Source: DATEVL01 sp964448245
Lineage (GTDB): Bacteria; Chloroflexota; Anaerolineae; Anaerolineales; E44-bin32
NCBI GenBank assembly: GCA_964448245.1
Contig: CAYUWF010000043.1
Location: 1-18,762 of the forward strand
Direction of reading: 5' to 3'
Length of the DNA: 18,762 nucleotides
The position numbers and the translations under genes are program-made. Positions 12,498 through 18,762 of this stretch are shown in pieces. The number at the start of each line of letters is the position of its first letter. The stretch's first letter is position 1. The notes below the pieces were generated by a model. It ran no database searches, was not told the DNA's origin, and saw only the letters and a list, made by a program, of their open reading frames with translations.

Positions 12498-13052
12498 TCA
12501 GGCTACGCGCGGTCCGGCCGGTCCGCCCTCAGCGTCCACCTGAGTCCGGCTCCGTCGATCCTGCACCCACATCGCCGCCAGCAGCAGGGCGACGCCCACG
12601 GTGATGCTGGCGTCGGCGACGTTGAACACGGGGAACGAGGCCAGCGAGATGAAATCGGTCACGGTGCCGAGCAGCATGCGGTCGATCAAATTGCCAACGG
12701 CGCCGCCGAGCTGCAGCGCCAGCGCCACCCGCACCACCACCTGTGTCTCCGGGACGCGTGGGAAGTAGTAGACGATGGCCACCGAAACCCCCAGGGCGAC
12801 CACCGTGAAGATAGTGCCGGCGGTCGGAAGCAGGCCGAACGCAGCTCCGGTGTTGTTCCAGTGGATGATCCGGGCGTAGGCGGCCAGCCACTCGGCGGGC
12901 GACCAGACCTGGCCGACCTCGAGCTGGGTGCGGACGAGATACTTCGACCACTGATCGAGGGCCAAGACCAGGCCGGAAATGGCCGCCAGGAACGTGTAGG
13001 CCCGTAGTCGTTGATTGCGGTCCACGTCCATCTCAGATACCGACGGCGCCAT
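12498..13052 (-). CDS. lspA: Lipoprotein signal peptidase (signal peptidase II)
   Basis: LspA cleaves signal peptides of prolipoproteins in the cytoplasmic membrane. The 184-residue product has four predicted membrane segments (about 17-33, 79-97, 105-122 and 147-164). Family motifs are LDQWSKYLV (32-40), NNTGAAFGLL (66-75), GGAVGNLIDR (116-125) and FNVADASITVG (143-153). Asp124 and Asp147 form the aspartyl catalytic pair. The short tail after 165 is basic and Gly-rich. The ATG lies one base after the ileS stop, which suggests coupling; a second ATG at 13031 (MDVDRN) would also leave an intact protein. The ileS-lspA pairing is common in bacteria and here both lie under the T-box leader. Confidence 0.95.
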   Translation of the reverse strand: MAPSVSEMDVDRNQRLRAYTFLAAISGLVLALDQWSKYLVRTQLEVGQVWSPAEWLAAYARIIHWNNTGAAFGLLPTAGTIFTVVALGVSVAIVYYFPRVPETQVVVRVALALQLGGAVGNLIDRMLLGTVTDFISLASFPVFNVADASITVGVALLLAAMWVQDRRSRTQVDAEGGPAGPRVA

Positions 13053-13053
13053 T

Positions 13054-16000
13054 CTAACCGACGGAGTCTCCCGCCAGAGTCAGACGGAGGCGCAGCGATT
13101 CGCCGTCGAAGGCGAACTCCTGAACGCCCTCCCGCCCCGCCAGCGCCGCCGGCTGGAATCGGTCGGCCAGCACTTCACCCGCAACGAACGACCCGTACTG
13201 CACTAGCGCCTTCGCCAAACCGGGCGAGGCCTCGTAAACGATGTCGATCCGTTGGGCCAGGTGCAGATCACCCTCGCGGCGAAGCTCCTGAATCCGGCGG
13301 ACCACTTCGCGAGCCAGGCCTTCCTGGATCAACGCCGGGGTCAGTTCCGTGCGCAGGGCCGCCAAGTAGGGCCCATCGCTGGCGGCGGCGAATCCCGACC
13401 GCGGCTCGACACGCACTTCGACCTCGTCCGGAAACACCTCCAGCGACTCGCCACCGACCACCACCTTTACGCCCTCCCCCGCCGTCAGGCGCAGGGCGGC
13501 GCCCGCCGGCTCCAGCGCCAGCAGGGCCTTGCGGATGTCGGGGAATCGCGCACCGTACTTCTGGCCGAGCTGCCGCGGCAGCGGGTTCAGGCGAAACTCG
13601 ACGGCCTCCGTGGCGGCATCCAGTGCGCGCACCGACTTGACGTTGAGCTCATCGGCGATGAGCGCAGCGTGCCGGGCGACGACCTTACCCTCCCCGGGGT
13701 GGCGGACGGCGAAGGCGGCCTCGGCCAGCGGCTGGCGCAACTTACGCCCGGCCGCATTGCGCGCGGCGTGGCCGAGCGAGACCAACCGCAGGACCAGGGC
13801 CATCTCCTCCAGGAGGCGCGCGTCGATTGCCCCGCCTCCCGACGACGGCCAGCGTTGATGATGGATGCTTTCGGGCGCCGCCGGATCCCCGGACCGCACC
13901 AGGTTCTGATACATGACCTCGGTAACAAAGGGGACGAACGGGGCCAGCAGGCGCAGCAAGATCACCAGGATATCGTACAGGGTGGCGTAGGCATGCGCCT
14001 TGTCCGCATCCGACTCGGCGCTCGTGCCGCGGCGCGACCAGAAGCGGCGGCGGCTGCGCCGCAGGTACCAGTTGCTCAGGTGGTCCAGGAACTGCTGCAG
14101 CGCCGCCGCCGCCAGATGCGGCTCGTAGGCCTCCATGCGGGCCGTCACGTCGACGATGACCTGGGACAGCCGCGACCGGATCCAGCGGTCGAGGTCGGGC
14201 GGCGCACCTTGGGGAGCAGGCGAGGCCGGGTTCCATTCGTCGAGGTTGGCGTAGGTGACGAAGAAGCTGTAGACGTTCCACAGCGGGATCAGGAAGAGCC
14301 GGCGTGTGCCGTCCGCCACGTGGTAGCCGAAGAGCAGGTCCTTCTCCGGCCGCTGCGAAACGTACAGCCAGCGCATGACGTCGACTCCCATGCGGTCGGC
14401 GGCCTCGTTGAACTCGACCATGTTGCCGGACGACTTGTGCATCGCCCGCCCGTCTTCTGCGATCAGCGTGGCGTAGGTGAAGACGTCCCGAAACGGCGCT
14501 CGCCGCTCGAGGATGGCGCTCATCGCGATCAGGCTGTAGAACCAGTTGCGGAACTGCCCCGGGAAGCTCTCGCTGATCAGGTCGGCCGGGAACCACTCGG
14601 CCCACACGGCGCGGTCCTGGCGATAGCCGAGCGTGCTCATGGCGACGACGCCGGCATCCAGCCAGGGATTGCCGACATCCGGGATCCTTCGGACCGGTGC
14701 GCCGCAGCGCGAGCAGGCGATCTCAACCCCGTCGACATACGGCCGATGCGGCGAGCGGCCGGCGAAAGCCTCCCAGCCGCGCACCGCCCGCTGCTGCAAT
14801 TCTTCCCGGCTCCCGATAACGTCGACCTGGCCGCATGCGGCGCACTCGAAGATCGGCAGGGCCAGCCCCCAGTAGCGCTTCTTGGAGATCATCCAATCCT
14901 GCATGTTGCGCAGCCAGTCCAACTCCCGGCCCAGGCCGAACGATGGAAACCAGCGCGTCTCGCGCTCGACGATGTCCAGCATCTGATAGCGCAGGTTGCG
15001 CGCCATCTCCTCTTCGGTGACCTCGGCCAGCGGCTTGTCCAGCGGCGCCCCCATTGAGATGAACCACTCATCGACCAGCCGGAAGACGAGCTCGCTGCCG
15101 CAGCGCCAGCACACCGGGTAGCGATGGGTGGTATCGGAGATGGCGTAGGCCAGGCTGCGCGCCTGCAGATCGTCGAAGATCGGCTGGCGCACCTCTTCGA
15201 CGTGCTTCCCCGTCAACGGCCCGAAGCCCGCCAGGAACAGCCCGGCTTCGTCGAGCGGCGCGATGACAGGCAGTCCGTGCAGCTTGCTCAGGGCGAAGTC
15301 CTCGGCCCCGCACCCCGGAGCGACGTGCACGATCCCGGTCCCTTGCTCCTCGCCGACCTCGTCCCACACGATAACCCGATGCGCCGCAGGCGCCCCGCTG
15401 TCACGCGAGGCGGGCAGATGGTCAAACGGGCCCTCATAGCGCCACCCCTCCATCTCGCGGCCGGGAAGAGCGCGCACGACGTCGTAACGGCCGCGCAGCA
15501 TCCCCAGCGTCCCCCGGCTGAGGTAGTAGGCGTGATCGCCCTGCCGGACCTGGACGTACTCTAGGTCCGCCCCGACCGCCGCCGCCACGTTGCTGGCGAG
15601 CGTCCAGGGGGTCGTCGTCCATACCAGCAGGCTTTCCCCTGGTCGATCCCGCAGCGGGAAGCGAAGGGTGATGCTCGGATGGGTCAGCTCCTGATAGCCC
15701 TCGGTGACGATCTCGTGCTGGCTGAGCCCCGTCCCGCAGCGCGCGCACCATGGCATAACGTCGTGGCCCTTGTAGATCCAGCCGCGCTCGTGGCAGCGCT
15801 GGAGCACGTGCCAGATGGTGTAGTTGTTCTCGTCGGAGAAAGTGAAATAGGACCCGCCCAGATCGGGCGTCCCCAGGCGCGCCACCAGCATCTCGACCGA
15901 GTCGGTCACCGGCCCGCGCGGGCCGTCGAGCGTCATCGGCCGCAGCGGGTCGTCCCCCAGCGCGTCGCGCAGCGCTTCGAGCTCCTCCGGCCGGTTCCAA

Positions 16001-16428
16001 TCCATCCAGTAGCCCAGGCGAAGGCTCTGGCGCGTCTGTACGGCGGCGTAGTTCAGCACCCGCTGCTTGCACAGGACGACGAACTTGGCGATGCCCAGGT
16101 CCTCGATGTCGCGCTTGTTGCTGAAGCCGAGCTCCCGTTCGACATTGACCTCGACCCACAGCCCCTGGCAGTCGAAGCCGTTCTGGTAGCGCGTGTCCTT
16201 ACCCTGCATGGCGGCGTAGCGGTGGAAGAGGTCTTTGTAGGTTCGACCCCATCCGTGATGGACGCCCATCGGGTTGTTGGCGGTGATCGGGCCGTCGATG
16301 AACGACCAGCGCGGCCCGCCGGCTCGCAGGGCGCGCAGTTTGGCGAAGGCCCGAGTCTCCTCCCAGAAACGGAGCACGTCGTGCTCCTGGGCGGCGAAGT
16401 CGACGGAGGCGGGGACGGGTTTGAACAT
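13054..16428 (-). CDS. ileS: Isoleucyl-tRNA synthetase, type 2, with altered HIGH motif (GVHH)
   Basis: This class I synthetase charges tRNA-Ile. The 1124-residue length and a C-terminal domain of DUF5915 type (about 930-1100, LPRQLGQKYG...LIQEGLAREVVRRIQELR) mark it as type 2 (IleRS2, eukaryote-like). The catalytic core includes FIDGPITANNPMGVHHGWGR (43-62). Aligned from the conserved KD (65-66), the HxGH signature reads G55-V-H-H58. The second signature is AMHKSSGN (662-669) in place of KMSKSxGN. The CP1 editing domain (about 190-450) has TTTPWTLASN (271-280) and GTGIVHVAPGCGAED (363-377). Paired cysteines (CARCG, CWRCG, CAACG, CSRCG) suggest zinc sites. The ATG lies 8 bp after the alaX stop. 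IleRS2 enzymes generally resist mupirocin, and GxHH variants have been reported as strongly resistant; here that is inference. Confidence 0.95.
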   Translation of the reverse strand: MFKPVPASVDFAAQEHDVLRFWEETRAFAKLRALRAGGPRWSFIDGPITANNPMGVHHGWGRTYKDLFHRYAAMQGKDTRYQNGFDCQGLWVEVNVERELGFSNKRDIEDLGIAKFVVLCKQRVLNYAAVQTRQSLRLGYWMDWNRPEELEALRDALGDDPLRPMTLDGPRGPVTDSVEMLVARLGTPDLGGSYFTFSDENNYTIWHVLQRCHERGWIYKGHDVMPWCARCGTGLSQHEIVTEGYQELTHPSITLRFPLRDRPGESLLVWTTTPWTLASNVAAAVGADLEYVQVRQGDHAYYLSRGTLGMLRGRYDVVRALPGREMEGWRYEGPFDHLPASRDSGAPAAHRVIVWDEVGEEQGTGIVHVAPGCGAEDFALSKLHGLPVIAPLDEAGLFLAGFGPLTGKHVEEVRQPIFDDLQARSLAYAISDTTHRYPVCWRCGSELVFRLVDEWFISMGAPLDKPLAEVTEEEMARNLRYQMLDIVERETRWFPSFGLGRELDWLRNMQDWMISKKRYWGLALPIFECAACGQVDVIGSREELQQRAVRGWEAFAGRSPHRPYVDGVEIACSRCGAPVRRIPDVGNPWLDAGVVAMSTLGYRQDRAVWAEWFPADLISESFPGQFRNWFYSLIAMSAILERRAPFRDVFTYATLIAEDGRAMHKSSGNMVEFNEAADRMGVDVMRWLYVSQRPEKDLLFGYHVADGTRRLFLIPLWNVYSFFVTYANLDEWNPASPAPQGAPPDLDRWIRSRLSQVIVDVTARMEAYEPHLAAAALQQFLDHLSNWYLRRSRRRFWSRRGTSAESDADKAHAYATLYDILVILLRLLAPFVPFVTEVMYQNLVRSGDPAAPESIHHQRWPSSGGGAIDARLLEEMALVLRLVSLGHAARNAAGRKLRQPLAEAAFAVRHPGEGKVVARHAALIADELNVKSVRALDAATEAVEFRLNPLPRQLGQKYGARFPDIRKALLALEPAGAALRLTAGEGVKVVVGGESLEVFPDEVEVRVEPRSGFAAASDGPYLAALRTELTPALIQEGLAREVVRRIQELRREGDLHLAQRIDIVYEASPGLAKALVQYGSFVAGEVLADRFQPAALAGREGVQEFAFDGESLRLRLTLAGDSVG

Positions 16429-16436
16429 GGCCTGGC

Positions 16437-17147
16437 TCAGGCCTCGAGGGCCAGCACCAATCGCTTGTTGGCGGCGCCCTTGCTCTTGTAGTCGACGATG
16501 CGCAGCGGCCCGACTTCACGCGTGTTGGCAACGTGCGTCCCGCCATCCGCCTGCAGGTCGAGCCCCTCGATCTCGACCACCCGCACCTGTTGGATCCCTT
16601 GCGGCAGCAGGTTGATCTTCGTCCGGATCAGATCGGGGATGGCGAAGGCCTGTTGGCGCGGGAGAATTCGGCTGGAGATCCCGCGCGCCGCCCGGACTTC
16701 GACGTTGATCGCCTCTTCGATCGAGCGAACCAGTTCCTGGTGCATCGAAGGGAACTCGAAGTCCATCCGCCCTTGCAACGGAGACATCTGGCCGCCGGTA
16801 ACGCTGGCGCGGTGGTCCCGCCAGATCACTCCGCACAGGATGTGCATCGCCGTGTGGGTCCGCATGAGCTGCAGCCGCCGCTCCCAGTCGACCTGACCGT
16901 GGACCTGGGCGCCGACGGCCGGCGGCGCGCCGTCGACCTGATGCCAGATACCGGCTTCGCCTTTCGCGAGAGCGACGACCTTCATCCCAGCTGCCTGGGC
17001 CCGCAGCACGCCGGTATCGGCCGGCTGCCCCCCGCCCCCGGGATAGAAAGCCGTCCGATCGAGGCGAACGCGGTCGCCCTCCACCTGTACGATGTCCGCG
17101 TCGAACTCGGCCAGATAAGCGTCCTCGTAGTACAGCGCGATCGTCAT
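16437..17147 (-). CDS. alaX: AlaX-type alanyl-tRNA editing protein
   Basis: AlaX proteins are free-standing homologues of the AlaRS editing domain and deacylate mischarged tRNA-Ala (for example Ser-tRNA-Ala). The 236-residue product shows DRTAFYPGGGGQPADTG (30-46) and the HxxxH zinc site RTHTAMHIL (96-104; His98, His102). The second zinc motif is DGGTHVANTREVG (201-213; His205). The Cys of the usual CGGTH form is Asp here, as seen in several AlaX proteins as I recall. I chose ATG 17147 because AGGAG precedes it by 9 nt; the in-frame upstream ATG at 17213 falls inside the T-box antiterminator and terminator region. It is the first gene after the T-box leader and is followed by ileS 8 bp downstream. 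Other editing specificities cannot be excluded. Confidence 0.9.
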   Translation of the reverse strand: MTIALYYEDAYLAEFDADIVQVEGDRVRLDRTAFYPGGGGQPADTGVLRAQAAGMKVVALAKGEAGIWHQVDGAPPAVGAQVHGQVDWERRLQLMRTHTAMHILCGVIWRDHRASVTGGQMSPLQGRMDFEFPSMHQELVRSIEEAINVEVRAARGISSRILPRQQAFAIPDLIRTKINLLPQGIQQVRVVEIEGLDLQADGGTHVANTREVGPLRIVDYKSKGAANKRLVLALEA

Positions 17148-17181
17148 CTCTTCAGCTCCTTCCGCGTCGGCCAAACAGAAA

Positions 17182-17208
17182 GGCCCTCGCCCTTCAGGGA
17201 CGAGAGCC
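17182..17208 (-). terminator. T-box attenuator hairpin
   Basis: GGCTCTCG-T-CCC and GGG-CGAGGGCC pair around a TGAA loop. The stem has 11 bp with one G-T pair and one bulged T, and TTTCTGTTT follows. It lies 35 nt before the alaX start and is the OFF-state terminator of the riboswitch. Confidence 0.85.
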
Positions 17209-17324
17209 TCCATCGTTCCCGCGGTCCCACCCTGGTTTCCGCCGCCTGGCGGACCCTCGCTCCGGTACGCCTCGGCTCCAGCATCTACCGGCGCCCGGGT
17301 AACGGTGGGCGATTCCGGCTCGCT

Positions 17325-17382
17325 TACTAGTCCCTCTAAGGACTGTCCCTGTGGGACTAGTCCCCCTTGGGACTGTCCCCAA
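17325..17382. repeat. Two tandem 30-nt palindromic units inside the T-box leader
   Basis: ACTAGT occurs at 17326-17331 and again at 17356-17361. Each occurrence is followed at the same spacing by GGACTGTCCC-type sequence, so the period is 30 nt. Each unit holds two small palindromes (GGGACTAGTCCC and GGGACAGTCCC types), with loss of pairing in the left-hand copy. They sit between stem I and the putative stem III, where a T-box normally has stem II. Confidence 0.75.
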
Positions 17383-17541
17383 GAGAATGGTCTCCACGGA
17401 GGCTGGTCCGCGGGACGTTCGGTTTGCGGCTCATGAGGGATTTTCGGCGTCCCGGCCAGTCCAGCTCAAACCCACCCGGGTTCGCTGCCAGGCGGCAGGC
17501 GCGTACTCGTCTCCTTTGACGCCGGCGTCGGTTGAACGCTG

Positions 17542-17570
17542 ATTATGGCATACGCTCCCCGACGGGTCAA
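17542..17570 (-). promoter_or_regulatory. Promoter of the T-box operon, overlapping the rnhA stop
   Basis: On the minus strand TTGACC (17565-17570) and CATAAT (17542-17547) are separated by exactly 17 bp. The TGA stop of rnhA (17567-17569) is part of the -35 box. The start point would be near 17535, which gives a leader of about 390 nt to alaX. Confidence 0.75.
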
Positions 17571-17983
17571 TGGCCGAACTCGGCGACGGAGCGCGAGCGC
17601 GGCTGGTGCTGCAGCCGGACCTTGCCGAATCTCGCCAACAAGTCGGCTGCCTTATCGCGCAGCTCCCGCATCCGCGCGTCGCGCGCCTTCCAAACGCCTT
17701 GGAGCTGACGGATGACCAGCAGGCTGTCGCCGTGGACACTGAGGTCGATCTCGGCCGAAGGCAGTCGTTTGCGGCGGGCCTCGTCCAGCGTCCAGCGCAG
17801 CCCTTCCAGCAGGCTCCAGTACTCGGCCTGGTTGTTGGTGCCCTGCCCGAAGCGGAGCCGGCGCAACACCTGCAGGGGCTCGGCCGCCCCGGCGCCGCGC
17901 ACGCTAAACGACCCATAGGCCGGCCCCGGATTCCCCCGGCTGCCGCCGTCGAAACTCAACCGGACGCTGCCCTTGGACGGCAC
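17567..17983 (-). CDS. rnhA: Ribonuclease HI family protein
   Basis: The 138-residue protein has the RNase H fold that cleaves RNA in RNA-DNA hybrids. Visible motifs are SFDGGSRGNPGPA (10-22; Asp12), GTNNQAEYWSLLEGL (48-62; Glu54) and VHGDSLLVIRQLQGVWK (83-99; Asp86), so three of the four usual catalytic carboxylates are present. The fourth, normally Asp in HxPRxxNxxAD, is missing: the C-terminus reads HQPRSRSVAEFGH and stops. The start is GTG, whose first base is inside the TAG stop of the upstream metallo-beta-lactamase-fold gene (1-nt overlap), so the two are translationally coupled. An apparent in-frame extension upstream is a shadow of that gene. RnhA-like enzymes with another role (for example tRNA or primer processing) are possible. 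Confidence 0.88.
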   Translation of the reverse strand: MPSKGSVRLSFDGGSRGNPGPAYGSFSVRGAGAAEPLQVLRRLRFGQGTNNQAEYWSLLEGLRWTLDEARRKRLPSAEIDLSVHGDSLLVIRQLQGVWKARDARMRELRDKAADLLARFGKVRLQHQPRSRSVAEFGH

Positions 17984-18762
17984 TAGCCCCGACCGCGGGC
18001 GGGCGGGCGTCGGAGCAGCGCCTGGAGATTCCGGCGATGCAAATCGTCGGCCAGCCCATTCATCAGAATCCGGCTCTTGCCGAAGGCCTCCACATCGGGA
18101 TCGTCGGAGGCGGGGCTCGGGGTCTTGCGCCGCTGCTGCCGGCGCACATACCGGTCGAGGGCCGACAGGTAGGCCAGGTTGCTCCGCACCGCGTTCGGGA
18201 TCTCGCCGCGCAGGATGACCTCGCCATGCCCCTGCACCAGGTTCTCGAGTTTCATGCGCGGGATCTTGCGCAGACTGGCGGCGGTCGTCTCGATCTCGCC
18301 GTCGACGAGCGAAGGCAGCGGCATCATGGCGTCCCCGGAGAACAGAACGCGGTCCTCCGTCAGCAGCACGCCCAGTCCGTCGCGGCTGTGGCCCGGCAGG
18401 GGGATCAACCCGAGCGTCTTGCGACCGACGCGCAGGCTGAGTTGCTCGTCCATGACGACGATGTCCGGCAGCACGATCTCGACGTCGCGCAGTTCGCGAT
18501 TGGCACGCTGGGCTTCGCCGAGGGCCGCGCGACCCCGCGTGTCGAGCAGTTGGCGACACGCCTGATGGGCAATCACCACCGCTCCGGGGAAAAGCCATGT
18601 CCCCAGCGAGTGATCGGCATGATAGTGGGTCAGCACGACGTAGCCGACGCGCGACCCCAATCCGTTCTCGATGAAGTCCCGCATCTCCCGCGTCTCTTGC
18701 GGATAAGCGAGCGTATCGATGACGACCGACCATTCCGGTCCGACGACGACCCCGGCATTGAC
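17983..18762 (-). CDS. Metallo-beta-lactamase-fold hydrolase (partial, runs off window)
   Basis: The open frame continues past the right end of the window, so the N-terminus is missing; 259 residues are visible. The visible part begins VNAGVVVGPEWSVVIDTL and leads into LTHYHADHSLG, the HxHxDH metal-binding motif (about 45-51 of the visible part). Later motifs are PLPGHSRDGLGVLL (third His), LFSGDAMM (metal-bridging Asp) and VQGHGEVI (last His). The active site is therefore complete. The C-terminal part (about the last 60 residues) is basic and Arg-rich, ending RRPPARGRG. Glyoxalase II-like, lactonase-like and nuclease-like members share these motifs, and I cannot choose between them. It is coupled to rnhA by a 1-nt overlap. 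Confidence 0.85.
   Translation of the reverse strand, partial: VNAGVVVGPEWSVVIDTLAYPQETREMRDFIENGLGSRVGYVVLTHYHADHSLGTWLFPGAVVIAHQACRQLLDTRGRAALGEAQRANRELRDVEIVLPDIVVMDEQLSLRVGRKTLGLIPLPGHSRDGLGVLLTEDRVLFSGDAMMPLPSLVDGEIETTAASLRKIPRMKLENLVQGHGEVILRGEIPNAVRSNLAYLSALDRYVRRQQRRKTPSPASDDPDVEAFGKSRILMNGLADDLHRRNLQALLRRPPARGRG

Larger units (their letters stand above)
17173..17535 (-). ncRNA. T-box riboswitch leader of alaX-ileS-lspA-rluD
   Basis: The minus-strand leader contains the diagnostic T-box sequence AGGGTGGGACCGCG (17220-17233). It is followed by a terminator hairpin (17182-17208, GGCTCTCG paired with CGAGGGCC, plus CCC/GGG) and a U-rich tail TTTCTGTTT (17173-17181). Stem I lies near 17410-17520 and shows GAGTA (loop-E type) and the distal AGCGA...GAGC features. 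GAAAATCCCTC gives an ATC codon at 17439-17441 as the best specifier, matching isoleucine. A TCCGCC/GGCGGA hairpin just before the T-box could be stem III. Uncharged tRNA-Ile would stabilise the antiterminator and allow expression. The specifier choice rests on motif context and not on a computed fold. Confidence 0.9.

Noticed and set aside
13252..15057. Plus-strand open frame of 601 codons and neighbouring frames opposite ileS
   Set aside because: They are shadows of ileS, which has full catalytic, editing and C-terminal motifs on the minus strand.
17148..17213. Longer AlaX with 22 extra N-terminal residues
   Set aside because: The upstream ATG lies in the antiterminator and terminator region of the T-box. 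ATG 17147 has a good AGGAG and starts at the conserved domain.
17194..17397. Minus-strand open frame (METILLGTVPRGTSPTG...) in the alaX leader
   Set aside because: It reads through the tandem palindromic repeat and the T-box itself, and the repeat explains its repetitive protein. It is not a leader peptide with runs of a regulated codon.
17567..18733. Extension of rnhA to a 388-residue protein, or an MBL-RNase H fusion
   Set aside because: The first 250 residues of that frame are a shadow of the metallo-beta-lactamase gene in another frame. The MBL gene has its own TAG stop at 17983-17985, and rnhA starts with the overlapping GTG.

Overview
The window is a GC-rich bacterial chromosomal segment of mostly housekeeping genes. 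It probably comes from the phylum Chloroflexota (Anaerolineae-like). That placement is inference. It rests on a topoisomerase I with an N-terminal DUF5679-type zinc ribbon, a lineage-type hypothetical membrane protein containing 'NPVQWVDGTP', remnants of an SCP2-like protein, a type 2 IleRS with an altered signature motif, frequent GTG/TTG starts and GC-rich palindromic dispersed repeats. No CRISPR array, phage, transposase or rRNA was seen.

Layout. Positions 1-1676 hold nnr (NAD(P)H-hydrate repair, minus strand), whose stop codon lies at the edge of a dispersed repeat. Positions 1677-2295 carry no intact gene. They hold a promoter-bearing, frameshifted remnant of an SCP2-like gene (1725-1852), a long nested palindrome (2020-2115) and a near-consensus promoter for dgt. 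dgt and greA (2296-3967, plus strand) form a small operon that ends at a perfect 14-bp hairpin shared with a convergent membrane-protein gene (4013-5047). Reading leftward from 9761, one promoter drives dprA, manC and topA, which are tightly packed; the membrane-protein gene follows with its own promoter. tRNA-Asp(GTC) lies at 9844-9917, followed by a hairpin terminator.

Positions 9918-11550 are the accessory-looking part. A threonine aldolase gene (ltaE) is flanked by two direct copies of a 44-nt palindromic repeat. On its promoter side it abuts a 235-bp MITE-like element (11331-11565) with imperfect terminal inverted repeats and CTAG at both ends. The right end of this element supplies the last codons and stop of rluD.

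Positions 11551-17570 form a four-gene operon, alaX, ileS, lspA, rluD (minus strand). Its leader of about 390 nt is a T-box riboswitch with promoter, stem I, ATC specifier candidate, T-box sequence and terminator. The leader contains a 30-nt tandem palindromic repeat. The promoter's -35 box overlaps the stop codon of the upstream rnhA. rnhA overlaps by one base a metallo-beta-lactamase-fold gene that runs off the right end of the window.

Functionally the window joins nucleotide and cofactor housekeeping (nnr, dgt), transcription and DNA topology (greA, topA), DNA uptake or recombination (dprA), sugar-nucleotide supply (manC), and translation with envelope biogenesis (alaX, ileS, lspA, rluD). 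The most unusual points are the GVHH (GxHH) signature of IleRS, AlaX placed first behind an isoleucine-type T-box, the E-to-Q change in the Dgt active-site motif, the zinc-ribbon fusion on TopA, and the small repeat elements that shape gene ends.
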